A stretch of DNA of 64,000 nt from the NCBI GenBank assembly GCA_032718475.1, contig JAUCBJ010008412.1, positions 1 to 64,000 on the forward strand. Reading direction: 5' to 3'. Source of the stretch: Nemertoderma westbladi. Lineage: Eukaryota > Xenacoelomorpha > Nemertodermatida > Nemertodermatidae. The notes below the pieces were generated by a model, which saw only the letters and a program-made list of their open reading frames with translations, did no database searches and was not told the DNA's origin. Made by a program: the position numbers and the translations under genes. This document shows positions 33,352 to 43,132 of this stretch, one piece after another. Numbering within the stretch: position 1 is the stretch's first letter; each line of letters begins with the position of its first letter.

Positions 33352-34870
33352 TGACCTACATTAAAAAAAACAAAATACCGGTACCCAAATTGTACCGTGG
33401 GTCTACAGTACATCAGTATGCAGTAGTACGCGCTATCCGATACTTTATACTCTATAAACTGGTTCTACGCCGGCAACCATCAACAACAGCCAATAACCAT
33501 TATTCACAATAACATTCGTTCCCGCGGACAGTTCGGAAAAAAACAATTTGGCCCTGGACAATTCGGCCTCGTTACGGATCCGGGCAATCCCTGAATCCAG
33601 GCAGAATTGTCCTACATCTAGGACAAGGCCATATAAAGTTATTTAGATGCCCTTGATCTAGGAATACCGCCATAAATGCAGAACTGATACAGGCACACAC
33701 AGGGAGTTGTTATGGTGTAGGTTGGATCTGACTTGCGGAATGCCTGTAATTTATGGATAAGAGGGCAGAAATACCTGTACCATTTTGTTTTTGTTAGTTA
33801 TGGTTGCTAAGGAGCAGTAACTGATACTGTATCTACCGCAATTAATAAGTGTACTAGCAAACATGTACCCTTTTTAATTTTACCGCCATACTATGAATAA
33901 GGCCTACTGTACTTCTACTCGGCCTAGATATGAATTGTACCTTTGTCTCTATTTGGACTAGCTATGAATTGTACCTTTGTTTCCATTCGTGGCTTTCGAG
34001 ACAACAGTTACTGTAGTTGTTCTGAAGTGCCTGTTCATAGCGTACTCTATTAATTAACTCTATTAATATAAACTCTATTAACTCTATTAATGGATTACGC
34101 TATGGGCCTGTTTCCATTCCATATACAGTATTTCATTAAAGAACTGTACTAGGCCTACAATATACAGTACTACGACTACTATTCTAATAGTTGTAATTAC
34201 TGTAGCGCGAACATTCATTAAAGTAATGCCTTCAAACAACAAAATCGATGGAGTCCTTCAATACATCCTCTCAAGGGATATGTGAATTAGCTCTTTTATA
34301 TTGAACTGTTTAGATAATTTAATTATGTTTATGTATCTTGATTAGTTAAATGACATTGTTAAATATATGTATATTATACAGTATATTAAATATATATGTT
34401 CCGTGTTTGGAAATTTCACATAAATGCATATGGCTAATCTATCAAGCAAAAAAAAAAAAAAAGATACAGTAGGCTTACATTACAGCATTAGGAGAAAATA
34501 CATTTACTCAGTACAGCGCCAGAATGAGGCAATGTTGCCGGGTGAATGGCCCAAGGTAAGGATGGGAAAGGTACTGTACTGTAAGATATCGTAAGTATAT
34601 TGCGATATATGTACAGTATAATATAATATAGAGCAGTAATATAGCACAATAATTTTTCTTGTCCGTTTAAATCACTCATAATGTCCTGTTTTTTGACTAT
34701 TTATGTCCGCCAGAAATCTACTGCTAGGTTCCATGCTACCGGTTTCTCTCTGCTGTTCTTTTAGGCTATCAGTACCGGTATTACAGTACGCTAGTGGACA
34801 ACCTTCCTCCTGCTGATAGCAACTACAAATTGCAAGTAGAAGAATACTACAGTATGTCAGCAAAGGAATT
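33352..34870. repeat. Duplicated 5' flank of EEP copy 1
   Basis: Non-coding. Most of it is the inverted counterpart of sequence around EEP copy 2: 33360-33600 and 33780-33850 match 50460-50800; 34100-34463 (ending in a poly-A run) matches 48702-49050; 34640-34775 matches 50300-50450. 33601-33780 has no counterpart. The order of the last two blocks differs between the copies. Confidence 0.8.
33443..33449 (-). promoter_or_regulatory. Putative TATA box of EEP copy 1
   Basis: TATAAAG on the minus strand, about 92-98 bp upstream of the ATG, in the context TTTATAGAGTATAAAGTATCGG. It is conserved in copy 2 as TATAAAA. Conservation is uninformative by itself because the whole flank is duplicated. 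Confidence 0.35.
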
Positions 34871-34879
34871 TTCCCAAAC

Positions 34880-35893
34880 TCTTTTTCCCTTTCAGTGGTA
34901 GACTCTGAATCTGTCCGAGTTATTCTATCCCAACTAGACGTTCGTAAGAGCTGTGGGCCTGACAACATACCTCCACTTATCCTGAGAGTTGGTTGTAGCT
35001 ATCTTCTACCTCTAGTAACATATAACCTTGTCAATCTCCACAAATACCTTTCCCAGCATTTACAAAATCTCCAAAGTAATCCCAATTTTCAAAAAAGGAA
35101 GCAACAATCAGCGTTTCAACTTCAGACCAATATCACTCCTTACAATAATATCAAATGTTCTAGAAAAAAAAATTTTCTAAAATTATCTTCATTGCTTATA
35201 ACACTGATTTTCCAATTGTCAACAGCTTGCAAACTCCCTGTAATATGCCCCCCTCCATCAACAGTTGCCATTGGCACGATTCATAATGTAATTACAGATA
35301 ACACTGACCCTTCTCCAATGTATGCTGACGATACAAACATCCTCGCAACAGGGACAGACCCAAACCACATCTCGATAAATCTAACAAACAAGCTGAAAAA
35401 TATCTCCAACTGGGCCATTAACAACAGACTCAGCATAGGCCTACACCCAGATAAAATTGAGGTCATAATTTTTGGGACCCATCAGCATCTCTCACATGTA
35501 GATAACTTCACAGCGGAGCATAATGTTGCGTCACCTGTATCAGACTGTATCAGACACTGTTAACTACCTGGGATGACCACTGGATCCACCTTGTCCGCCG
35601 AAGTTGCAGCTCGCAAATCCATCCGGAAGGGGACCAATTTTATTACGTATTATATATATATATATATCCGAATAATATTGGATAATATTATTGACGAGTG
35701 ACATGAAACCAAAGGCAATAATTCCACGTACTTACACTCCGTGTGGTGGGCCAAGAAAGTTTCTCCTTTGGTCTTTTCTTATGGAACCAACTGCCCCATA
35801 GCGTAACAAGTGTTGAATCAATTGAGTCCTTCAAACATAAAGTAAAATCGTACCTTCTCGAAAAAATCAAGTCATCCGATATATCAATATAAT
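34880..35893 (+). pseudogene. LINE-D, internally deleted CR1/jockey-like fragment
   Basis: RT fragment beginning with VILSQLDVRKSCGPDNIPP (34915-34975), then a disrupted stretch, then catalytic MYADDTNI (35320) and LSIGLHPDKIEVIIFG (35432-35478). The C-terminal block is readable at 35788-35892 as LWNQLPHSVTSV...FKHKVKSYL, with its own stop. RT palm blocks between fingers and YADD are missing, and the thumb is largely gone at the ATATAT run near 35650. A typical dead LINE remnant. The AT-rich 3' UTR probably extends toward 36150. Confidence 0.7.
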
Positions 35894-36392
35894 GTATACT
35901 AGTAAGGGTAGTAGCTAAATTGCTAGGATTTTAAACTGCATGACGAGGCGTTTATGGGAGGCTAACCTGAAAATGCCTAGCAAGCCGTTATGTAGTTCTT
36001 ATGAGTGTTATCAAAGCCTCAGGATACCTGCCACATAGCAGGAACACTCACAAAAGTGTGGGGGTATATATTATATTGTCTAATATATATATCTTAACGA
36101 GATCTAGAATTAGTTACTATGTAAGTATAATGCCTCAGCACTTACAAACTGCTTCAAGGGGGGCGTGATAGTACGTGTAAACCGTTCCTTTATATTGTAT
36201 TGTTGGCTAGTAAATGTACGTATGACTTACATATATCACAGGTAGGACACTACTTGGCCTAGTGCGTGATAAGCGCACACTTTACTCTAATCACTTGTAT
36301 TGCTGGTAAATAATAGTTACTAGTTGGGAATAATATAACAATACTATGGACTCACACATTCGCATTAAATAAACCGAATCTTATTACTGACA
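35894..36392. other. Non-coding spacer between LINE-D and LINE-C
   Basis: No gene. Contains AT microsatellites. 36156-36165 (AAGGGGGGCG) followed by TG and ending in ACA at 36392 looks like a polypurine tract plus a 227-bp LTR, but there is no second copy to support it. Confidence 0.35.
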
Positions 36393-36762
36393 GGGCGCAA
36401 ATACAGTTACCGTGTGGAAATCGAGTTGGTTTGATCTCTGGTCCAATATATTCATCAACAAGTAAGGAAGAAGAGCACAAAGAGGCTGAATGGAGGCGAG
36501 CTGAGGAGGTTAAGAGATGTAAACAGGCAGAACATTTCCGCGAGGAGGAGCGCAGAGACGAGGATAGAAGGCGAGCTGACGAGAAGATAAATAGAGAGGA
36601 AGAACATCTACGTGAGGAGAAACGAAGAGAGGGGGACAGGAGGCGAGCTGAGGATAAAAATACGCGGGAAGAAGGTCAATCCAAGTTCGATGAACAGCAA
36701 CCTGAACCGACACCGACGAACGAACCGACATCATCGGAGCTAGCTAGATGCTTTGATCAGGA
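36393..36762 (+). pseudogene. LINE-C 5' part, coiled-coil ORF1-like, interrupted
   Basis: Open frame from about 36431 encoding a strongly charged, probably coiled-coil segment with repeated EEERRDEDRRRADEK-like blocks, then a Pro/Thr stretch. The frame is cut at 36762 by the gypsy element. After the duplicated CAGGA it resumes at 43133 in the same frame and runs to a TAG at about 43392, so the gypsy inserted inside this ORF. Assignment to ORF1 of LINE-C rests on its position just upstream of the LINE-C endonuclease, not on a recognised domain. Confidence 0.5.
36758..36762 (+). repeat. Target-site duplication of gypsy element, left
   Basis: CAGGA, repeated at 43128-43132 directly outside the other LTR. 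Confidence 0.9.
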
Positions 36763-37759
36763 TGTTAGGCGACCGTGTAGTGATCGGTAACAATGTTCAG
36801 TAGGCCATTGTCTGTACGTGACAGCAATGTAGGCCTGTCTGTCTGTGGTGTAAGAAACAAGATGTATGATATATGATAGTCTGTACTTCTATTCTGACAG
36901 TCTACTGTAATCATATTACACAGTAAGCTGCACGGTACATAGGTGCTATATTATGTTAGGTCCTCATCGTCGTCACTCATCCTCGTCCTCATTCGCAGGC
37001 TCTCACGCTCTTTATCTGCTGTAATAAAAAAGCATGGTTTATCATACCATCTGTATGCTGATGATACTCAAATATATATCAGTTTCAAATCTGTAAATAT
37101 TGATTCAGCAGTTCAGGTGACTGAGGATTGCCTAAATGATATTCAGAAATGGATGTACACATATATGCTCAAGATGAACTCCGAGAAAACCGAAGTGCTG
37201 CTACTGCAGTCGCGATTTGGCACATCAGTTGACAACCCACAAATACGTATTGGTAACAACGTGGTGGGCTGCAGCACCGATGCCCGCAATATCGGCTTTA
37301 CTATGGATCATTATATGACGTTCAGTAAACAAATATCTCTAACTGTTCGCAGTGCGTTTTTCCACATCCGAAATCTATCAAAAATACGGCGGTGTTTAGC
37401 AAAACATGACCTCGAAACGCTAATCCACGCATTTATCACCAGCTCTTTAGACAATAACAATTTGTTATATTATGGATTGCCAGACAAATATATAAACAAA
37501 CTACAAACGTTATCGGCTAGAAAGTTACGGGAGGCGGGCTTTCTCAGTTGCCGGGCCCCGTTTATGGAACGCTCTCCCTTATTCGGTCCGCAGTGCACAC
37601 ACCGTGGAATTGTTTAAGTCGCGGCTGAAAACACACTACTTTTCGTTAGAATACGTAATTAACTAATTGTGTACGCGTACCTGCGCCTTGATTTATTGCC
37701 CTTAAAAGGCGCGTTATAAATAAATTATTATTATTATTATTATTCCTAGTATCCTAACA
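36763..37759 (-). repeat. Gypsy 3' LTR, split by an L2-like insertion
   Basis: LTR portions 36763-36967 and 37742-37759 (ATTCCTAGT...CCTAACA) together correspond to the intact LTR at 42899-43127. The right fragment lacks the ACTGTAG present in the other LTR. Outside the insertion the two LTRs differ at very few positions (for example ATAGTC versus ACAGTC), pointing to a fairly recent insertion. Confidence 0.9.
36968..37741 (+). pseudogene. L2/CR1-type LINE fragment inside LTR
   Basis: 5'-truncated LINE insertion within the gypsy 3' LTR. It encodes the RT from HLYADDTQIYISF (37050) through WMYTYMLKMNSEKTEVLL (37152-37203) and the DARNIGF block (37280) to a thumb region. After an internal deletion/frameshift near 37530, the C-terminal LWNALPYSVRSA...FKSRLKTHYF block follows (37566-37650). 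It ends in a (TTA)n tail at 37720-37741. The left junction has CTCAT/CTCGTC repeats. Confidence 0.8.
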
Positions 37760-37911
37760 TCACCCCCACACAAAATGATTTGTTATACTGTATGTATAAT
37801 AAAGTTTTGAATTATGGGTATTCTACGTATCTCGAGTTTATCCACACATATAATTCTTCAACCAGTATATGTTGTTATATTTAGTTCGAGTTCGTATAAT
37901 TATTGAATTCA

Positions 37912-39144
37912 TCAAACAGTATATTGTTTCCCACTTCGCAATGTTTTTATTACTTGACCTTGACCTTGAGTCTGTCCCGGTTCCCGCGTTGCTGGATACT
38001 GAGATTGTCCCTGCGAAATAGGATCAACCGAAGTACCTTCCTGTGTGGATCCTTGGGTCGGTTCCATGATGTCACCACGTCCTGTTGCTAGTGGTAGACC
38101 GCCGGTTGGTACTCTTTTACCACCTCCGACACTGGGACCTGCTCCAGCGTGACGTCTCGTCGTAGTAGTTGGATTCGAATTGGTAATGGATGTGGTACCT
38201 TCTTTGTCATTCCATGGGTTGTATCGACTCCTTATTTGGTTAACATTGCGTTTGACCAAAATATCACCAACTTTAACCATGTATACTCGCGATCCAATCC
38301 TTTTTATTATTCGTCCTGGGAGCCACTTTACAATTATTTGCACCCTACCTGGTCGACTATAGTTTTTTATCCAGACCGCTTCACCGATCTCGAATTTTCC
38401 ACTTGTTTCGTCGCGTTTGTTACTCGTCACTGGATATTCCAATAACCGTTCTAACCGAGTCTTTGTAGGATATTGGAAAATTGATTCGTTCGGGGTTTTT
38501 CCTCTTGGTGTGTACAGTGAATTTCTATCCTGCATTAGGAAATTACTGATCTTATCTTGTATAGTATCGTTTTCGATACTGAACTTTTGTTTCTTCATCG
38601 AGTTCTTTATACTTTGCACGGTTCTTTCAGCACCACCATTTGAAGTTGGTGAATAGAATGCGGAACTCCAATGAGTTATACCGTTGTCTGTAAAGAAACT
38701 TTCTATTTCTGTTGAAATGAACTGTGGTCCATTATCACTAAATATTATCGCCGGAATTCCTGTAAATGCAAATATATTTTTCATTTCTGTTATAATTGTA
38801 GAAGACTTTGCATTCTTTAATACTCGGGCATCTTTCCAACCAGGATACGTATCAACCATACCTAAAATCGTATGTTCTTTGAAATCTGCTAAATCTGTGT
38901 GAATTCGTTCAAATGCTGCCTTAGCTGTTGGTAATGACACATATTCTTGAGGTGGACTGTTGGCGAATTGTTGACATGGTGTACACTCTTTGATGAATAA
39001 CTTTATATCATCTACTATACCAGGCCACCAACAGATGCCTGCTGCTTTTGTGAGCATTCTTCTTTCTCCGATGTGTGCGGAATGTAGTTCCTTCATTACA
39101 TGTGCCTGTAAGCTGGATGGTATTATAATTCGATTACCACGCAT
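37912..39144 (-). pseudogene. Gypsy integrase domain
   Basis: About 410 codons. Zinc-binding HHCC (HSAHIG ... CTPCQQF, residues about 21-57), catalytic core with IHTDLADF (Asp), FSDNGPQF (Asp) and GGAERTVQSIK (Glu), i.e. a complete DDE set, then a basic C-terminal region (VWIKNYSRPGR...VKWLPGRI), followed by a Gly/Thr/Gln-rich tail to the stop. It is in a different frame from the RNase H part (frameshift near 39230), so it cannot be made from an intact polyprotein. Would insert the cDNA into the host genome. Confidence 0.85.
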
Positions 39145-39223
39145 AATTATTCCTTCTTTGATTGTAAGTTCAAATTCAATAGCTTTGTAATGACGTAACT
39201 CAGGATTATTTGTTTGTATCTTT

Positions 39224-40096
39224 TCACCATATTCCGACTGTGCGTTTCAAATGACGTAATCCCGGATCAGCCTCAGTAGCATCTTGTAATCCTTGTTTGG
39301 TTAAAGGAATGTCTACTATATTTTGTTCCTGTTGTAGGTCCATAGCTCGAATGTCTATATCTGATTTATCCTTGTAAATATTATCTTTGGTCGCAGGTGT
39401 AAGTCTTGATAATGCATCAGCAATATTCTCTTCTGAACTAATAGCTGTAACTGTGTAATTATGAGCTGCTAGCTCAACAGCCCAGTGTTGTAACCTTGAA
39501 ACAGTCGTAGCAGGAAGCCCTTTTAATGGACCAAATATTCGTTTGAGTGGTCTGTTATCGGTAAAGATTGTAAACTTATGACCGATTAAGAATTGCTGGA
39601 ATTTTCTTGTACCAAACATTATAGCAAGTGCTTCCCTGTCGAGCTGGCTATATTTTCTCTGATGCGTATCAAGTGTAGCTGATGCAAAAGCAACTGGTGT
39701 GAATTCACTTTTCTCATTAATCTGCCCCAATACGGCAGATACAGCCTTTTCAGACGCATCGGTGATTAATTCCGTTTTCAACGATGGATTAAAGTGAACC
39801 AGTAGTGTACAATTCGATATGGCCTCCTTCACATTATTGTATGCATTGTTGGCTTCTTTTGACCATTCAAATGGTGTATCTTTCTGTAGTAATTTGTACA
39901 ATGGGTTGGATATCTCCGCGTATTTGTGTACATACTTCCGTAGATAATTCATAAAACCCAATGCACTTTGTAATTCTTTCTTTGTGGATGGAGGTTTCAT
40001 ATCCCTGACTGCTTGTACCTTCTTTGGATCTGGCAAAATCCTTTGCTTGTAATTATATGCCCACAGAATTCCACTTCTGACTTCACAAATGAACAT
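39224..40096 (-). pseudogene. Gypsy RNase H domain and connection
   Basis: About 290 codons. It begins with the RT connection (LPDPKKVQAVRDM...LGFMNYLRKYV), then RNase H with ITDASEKAVSAVLGQ, QLDREALAIMF, FTDNRPLKRIF and NIADALSRL. The Asp/Glu/Asp residues that define the active site are visible. Degrades the RNA strand during cDNA synthesis in working elements. It lies in a different frame from the preceding RT and is followed by a premature end in the linker to integrase. Confidence 0.85.
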
Positions 40097-41076
40097 TTCT
40101 TCATTCCTATAGTAAGTCCAAGTCCAGCTTCCCTAAGTGCTGTAAACACTGTCTGGAGATCCCGTAAGTGCTCTTCCATATTGTTAGAAGCTATTAGAAA
40201 CTCGTCCATGTATGATACTGAAATGTATTTGCTCAATGTACAATGAACAATTTTAAGACATTTGGCTACAGCTGGAGTGATTCCATATGGCAACCTTGTA
40301 GGTTTCAACAATCCTAATGGTGTCGCTAATGTAAGCAGCGCTTGGCTTTCTTTATCGATTGGCAATTGGTTGTAAGCTTGTGCCATATCCAACTTCGTAA
40401 AAATTGTCTTGCCCTGCAGTTTGGCGGACATTTCCTCTTGAGACATTAAAGGGAAATAATCTTCTATGAGGTACTGATTTACAGTGCTCTTATAGTCCCC
40501 ACAGATTCTGACGGATCCATCGTTTTTAGGCATAATTACTAATGGTGTAGCCCAATCAATGTTTTCTCCCTCATCTGTATGTACTAGACGTCCTTCTTTT
40601 ATGTCAATCTTTAATTGTTCTATGACTTTATCCTTGTATGCATGTGGGACTGATCTTGAATGAAGGAATTTGGGATTTGTGTTTGATGTTTTGATCCTAA
40701 TTTGTAAAGGTTCTCCCTTATAACATCCCACACCAGTTAGAACCTCTGTAAATTCTTGTAACATGGTTTGTAACCGATATGGTAAATCTTTCGTGTCTAA
40801 CTGAGTATTTTGGATTTTAATATCCTGTTGTAACAACTCATCAATACTAGTTCCGCGGTGCACTAAATGTTGTAGCCAATATAGACCAAATAATGGTGAA
40901 TTTTCGGTTTCACTCTCCTCTGCAATAATTAGCGGCATATTTTCTAACTTTGCCACATTTGTACCTGGGAATTTCAACCACAACGTAAATGACTCCCTTG
41001 ATCCTGGCAGTTCCTTTGCAGTATCCACGTAACTTTGAAGGACAATCATGTAATTGTATATCTTGGAACTGTTCAA
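39997..41076 (-). pseudogene. Gypsy reverse transcriptase domain
   Basis: About 359 codons with GRLVHTDEG...WATPLVIMPKNDGSVRICGDYK, FTKLDMAQAYNQLPI, LPYGITPAVAKCLK, and the catalytic box read as YMDEF instead of the usual YxDD. The second catalytic Asp is therefore replaced by Glu. The C-terminal end runs out of frame near 40030. This residue change and the frameshifts make the element inactive. Confidence 0.85.
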
Positions 41077-41287
41077 CGTATTTGTTGTATGGTAATATGC
41101 TATGCTTAGCGCCAGGATCGAATTCCATTTGTATTTTCTTATTATTTATAAGAATATCTAGTTGAATCGAATTAACTTTGGGTAAAGTCACTGTATTAAT
41201 CTCAACTTCATTGCCTAAATCCTGTAAAATATCTGTATGTTTCATGAATAAATCGTCATTGTACTCTCCTTCATCTATGTCAACCAT
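40910..41287 (-). pseudogene. Gypsy protease domain
   Basis: About 125 codons. A retropepsin-like core is recognisable as LDILINNKKIQMEFDPGAKHSILP: the D-S/T-G-A active-site triad is here D-P-G-A, an unusual and probably inactivating replacement. It overlaps the end of gag (41275-41287) and the start of the RT frame. Confidence 0.65.
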
Positions 41288-41886
41288 TCCAACTGAGCCT
41301 CTTTGACTGTTTGGCTTAAACTGATTAGATGTATCTCAATCTCTGATTTGTTTCTATCATAGGCTATGTTGCAAACTTCCTCAAAGCTAATTGCCGTATT
41401 TAGCGCTTCAGGGAATGTATCTTCCTGCTTTTGTATCAATTCGGTTGCAACATGATTATCTATTAAACCAGCAGTCAGCTGTTCTCGTAATTGGCCATCC
41501 AAATCTGTAAATTGACAATCTCTGGCAAGGTTACGCAATCTTTTTGCATAATCTGTAATGCTTTCCTCTTTTTGCTGTGTACACAGTCTGAATTTTCTCC
41601 TTGCTGCTTCCTTGGACTTGCCTTTGCGATAGTAAGTTGTAATGGTATCCAACAATGTATCAATTGGATCCTTTGTAATATCTGCTGGATATCGTAAATC
41701 ATTCAGCAGATCTAATGTTGCTAAACCGCAGTTCGAAATGAATATATCTGTCTTGGCTTGTTCTTCTTCTAATGCTGTTATTGCTGTATTGTCCGGTTTC
41801 ACCCAGTTTGTAGTTCTGAGAATCGTACGGAACATAACCAAGTATGTCTCCCACCGGTCTTTCTCAGGGTCCAGACTGGAATCCAT
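41275..41886 (-). pseudogene. Gypsy Gag-like protein
   Basis: 203 codons from ATG 41886. Contains the retrotransposon-gag helical domain with the signature YRKGKSKEAARRKFRLC...ESITDYAKRLRNLARDCQF and LREQLTAGL. No CCHC zinc knuckle is visible after it; the frame goes directly into the protease overlap, so the knuckle may have been lost. Eleven bases upstream of the ATG begins a GC-rich insertion (41890-42500) that removes its leader context. Confidence 0.7.
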
Positions 41887-41889
41887 ACA

Positions 41890-42500
41890 CTTTGCGCCGG
41901 ATTAATCCGGCGCACTTTGCAATAAAAGCGCGCCAATGTGGCGCGTGGCGCGCTCGAAAATCGTAAAGCGCGCCGACTTTGGCGCGTGGCGCGCTCGAAA
42001 ATCGTAAAGCATGCCGGCTTTCAGCTTTGCAGCTTTGGCGCGTGGCGCTCCCAAAAATAAAAACCGGCGCCGATTTGTTAGTTTACAGGTTTAACAATTA
42101 TGGAAGTGCCTTAAAAATAGCATTAGCTGTTTAAAAATTTCGGCTCACTTCGCTCGCCTTTCTTTTTCTGTTGTATGGTTCAGTGGTTAGGCTACTGTTG
42201 TATTGTATACAGATATAGGGCAGCCCGCAGCAGGGACTGGTACAGCAGTACTGACTGACATTGACAGATCAGCAGATTGGTTACACTCCCTCAAAATTGA
42301 ATTTGCATTGGCGTGGCGCTCTTCAAAATTGTTTCAATGTGTGGCGCACTTAAAAATTTAGTTGGCGCGGAGTTTCTTCGAAATTGCATCGGCGTGCTTA
42401 AAAATTTAGTTGGCGCGGGGTTTTTCTTCGAAATGGCATTGGCGCGCGGCGCGCATAAAAATTGGTCGGCGCGCTATCCAGCTCACTTTTTGGATGGATT
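41890..42500. mobile_element. GCGCGCC-rich insertion upstream of gypsy gag
   Basis: About 610-bp block of unusually GC-rich, GGCGCG-laden DNA inside the gypsy leader, flanked by GGAATCCATACACT (about 41878-41891) and GGATTCCATACACT (about 42497-42511), a 14-bp direct repeat with one mismatch. It starts with a 20-bp perfect palindrome (41894-41913) and has a tandem unit of about 42 bp (41940-42020). The interior holds CACTTCGCTCGCC. No ORF. Class unknown. Similar word usage appears at 58200-59420. Confidence 0.6.
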
Positions 42501-42880
42501 CCATACACTGATACAGGCTCAGGGTTAAAGGGAGCACAAACGTTACTGTATTTAACGCCTCTGTAAGCCATTGTAATTTGTTGGCTAACTGTATTATTGT
42601 CTGATTGTTGTATTGCTGAAATTCTATTAGTAACTTGCTGAGGCTGACTGTAGCGTAGCCTGCAGACTGTCAACTGTATAGTATTGCACTGTATTGTACA
42701 ACTGTAGCTGTACTACCGGTATTGTAGACTGTAGGTAGGTAGGAGTGTAGGCCTACCGGTTTCCGGTCCGGTCAGACGGTACAGTTCAATCTTTGCAGTT
42801 TCATCTTCTGTATTGAAGAACACCAACGCATTATAATTAAATGTACATAAGGTATAATTAAATTAATAATTGAGTTTATA

Positions 42881-42898
42881 TTTATCGCAGCGCCAATT
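42881..42898 (-). promoter_or_regulatory. Gypsy primer-binding site
   Basis: Immediately inside the 5' LTR, the minus strand reads AATTGGCGCTGCGATAAA. TGGCGC at this position is the usual 3'-tRNA-complementary start in gypsy elements. The tRNA identity was not determined. Confidence 0.75.
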
Positions 42899-43127
42899 TG
42901 TTAGGCGACCGTGTAGTGATCGGTAACAATGTTCAGTAGGCCATTGTCTGTACGTGACAGCAATGTAGGCCTGTCTGTCTGTGGTGTAAGAAACAAGATG
43001 TATGATATATGACAGTCTGTACTTCTATTCTGACAGTCTACTGTAATCATATTACACAGTAAGCTGCACGGTACATAGGTGCTATATTATGTTAGGTCCT
43101 CATTCCTAGTACTGTAGTATCCTAACA
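42899..43127 (-). repeat. Gypsy 5' LTR
   Basis: 229-bp LTR, TGTTAGG...CCTAACA. Intact partner of the split LTR at 36763-37759. Followed outside by the CAGGA target duplication (43128-43132). Confidence 0.95.
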
Positions 43128-43132
43128 CAGGA

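Larger units (their letters stand above)
36763..43127 (-). mobile_element. Complete Ty3/gypsy retrotransposon, dead, nested
   Basis: Minus-strand LTR element with two LTRs (3' LTR 36763-37759 including a 0.77 kb insertion; 5' LTR 42899-43127), perfect TGTTAGG...CCTAACA ends, a 5-bp CAGGA target duplication, a TTGGCGC primer-binding site, and a polypurine tract (GTGTGGGGGTGA on minus) next to the 3' LTR. Domain order gag-PR-RT-RNase H-IN is that of Ty3/gypsy (Metaviridae). Coding frames are broken, and the protease and RT catalytic residues are altered. It is inserted in LINE-C, and itself carries two later insertions (36968-37741 and 41890-42500). Confidence 0.95.

Noticed and set aside
36166-36392. 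Possible solo LTR (PPT AAGGGGGGCG, TG...ACA, GGGCGC after it)
   Set aside because: No second copy or target duplication in the window; such end patterns arise by chance.
37903-38656. Plus-strand ORFs opposite the gypsy integrase
   Set aside because: Antisense frames; the integrase motifs are on the minus strand.
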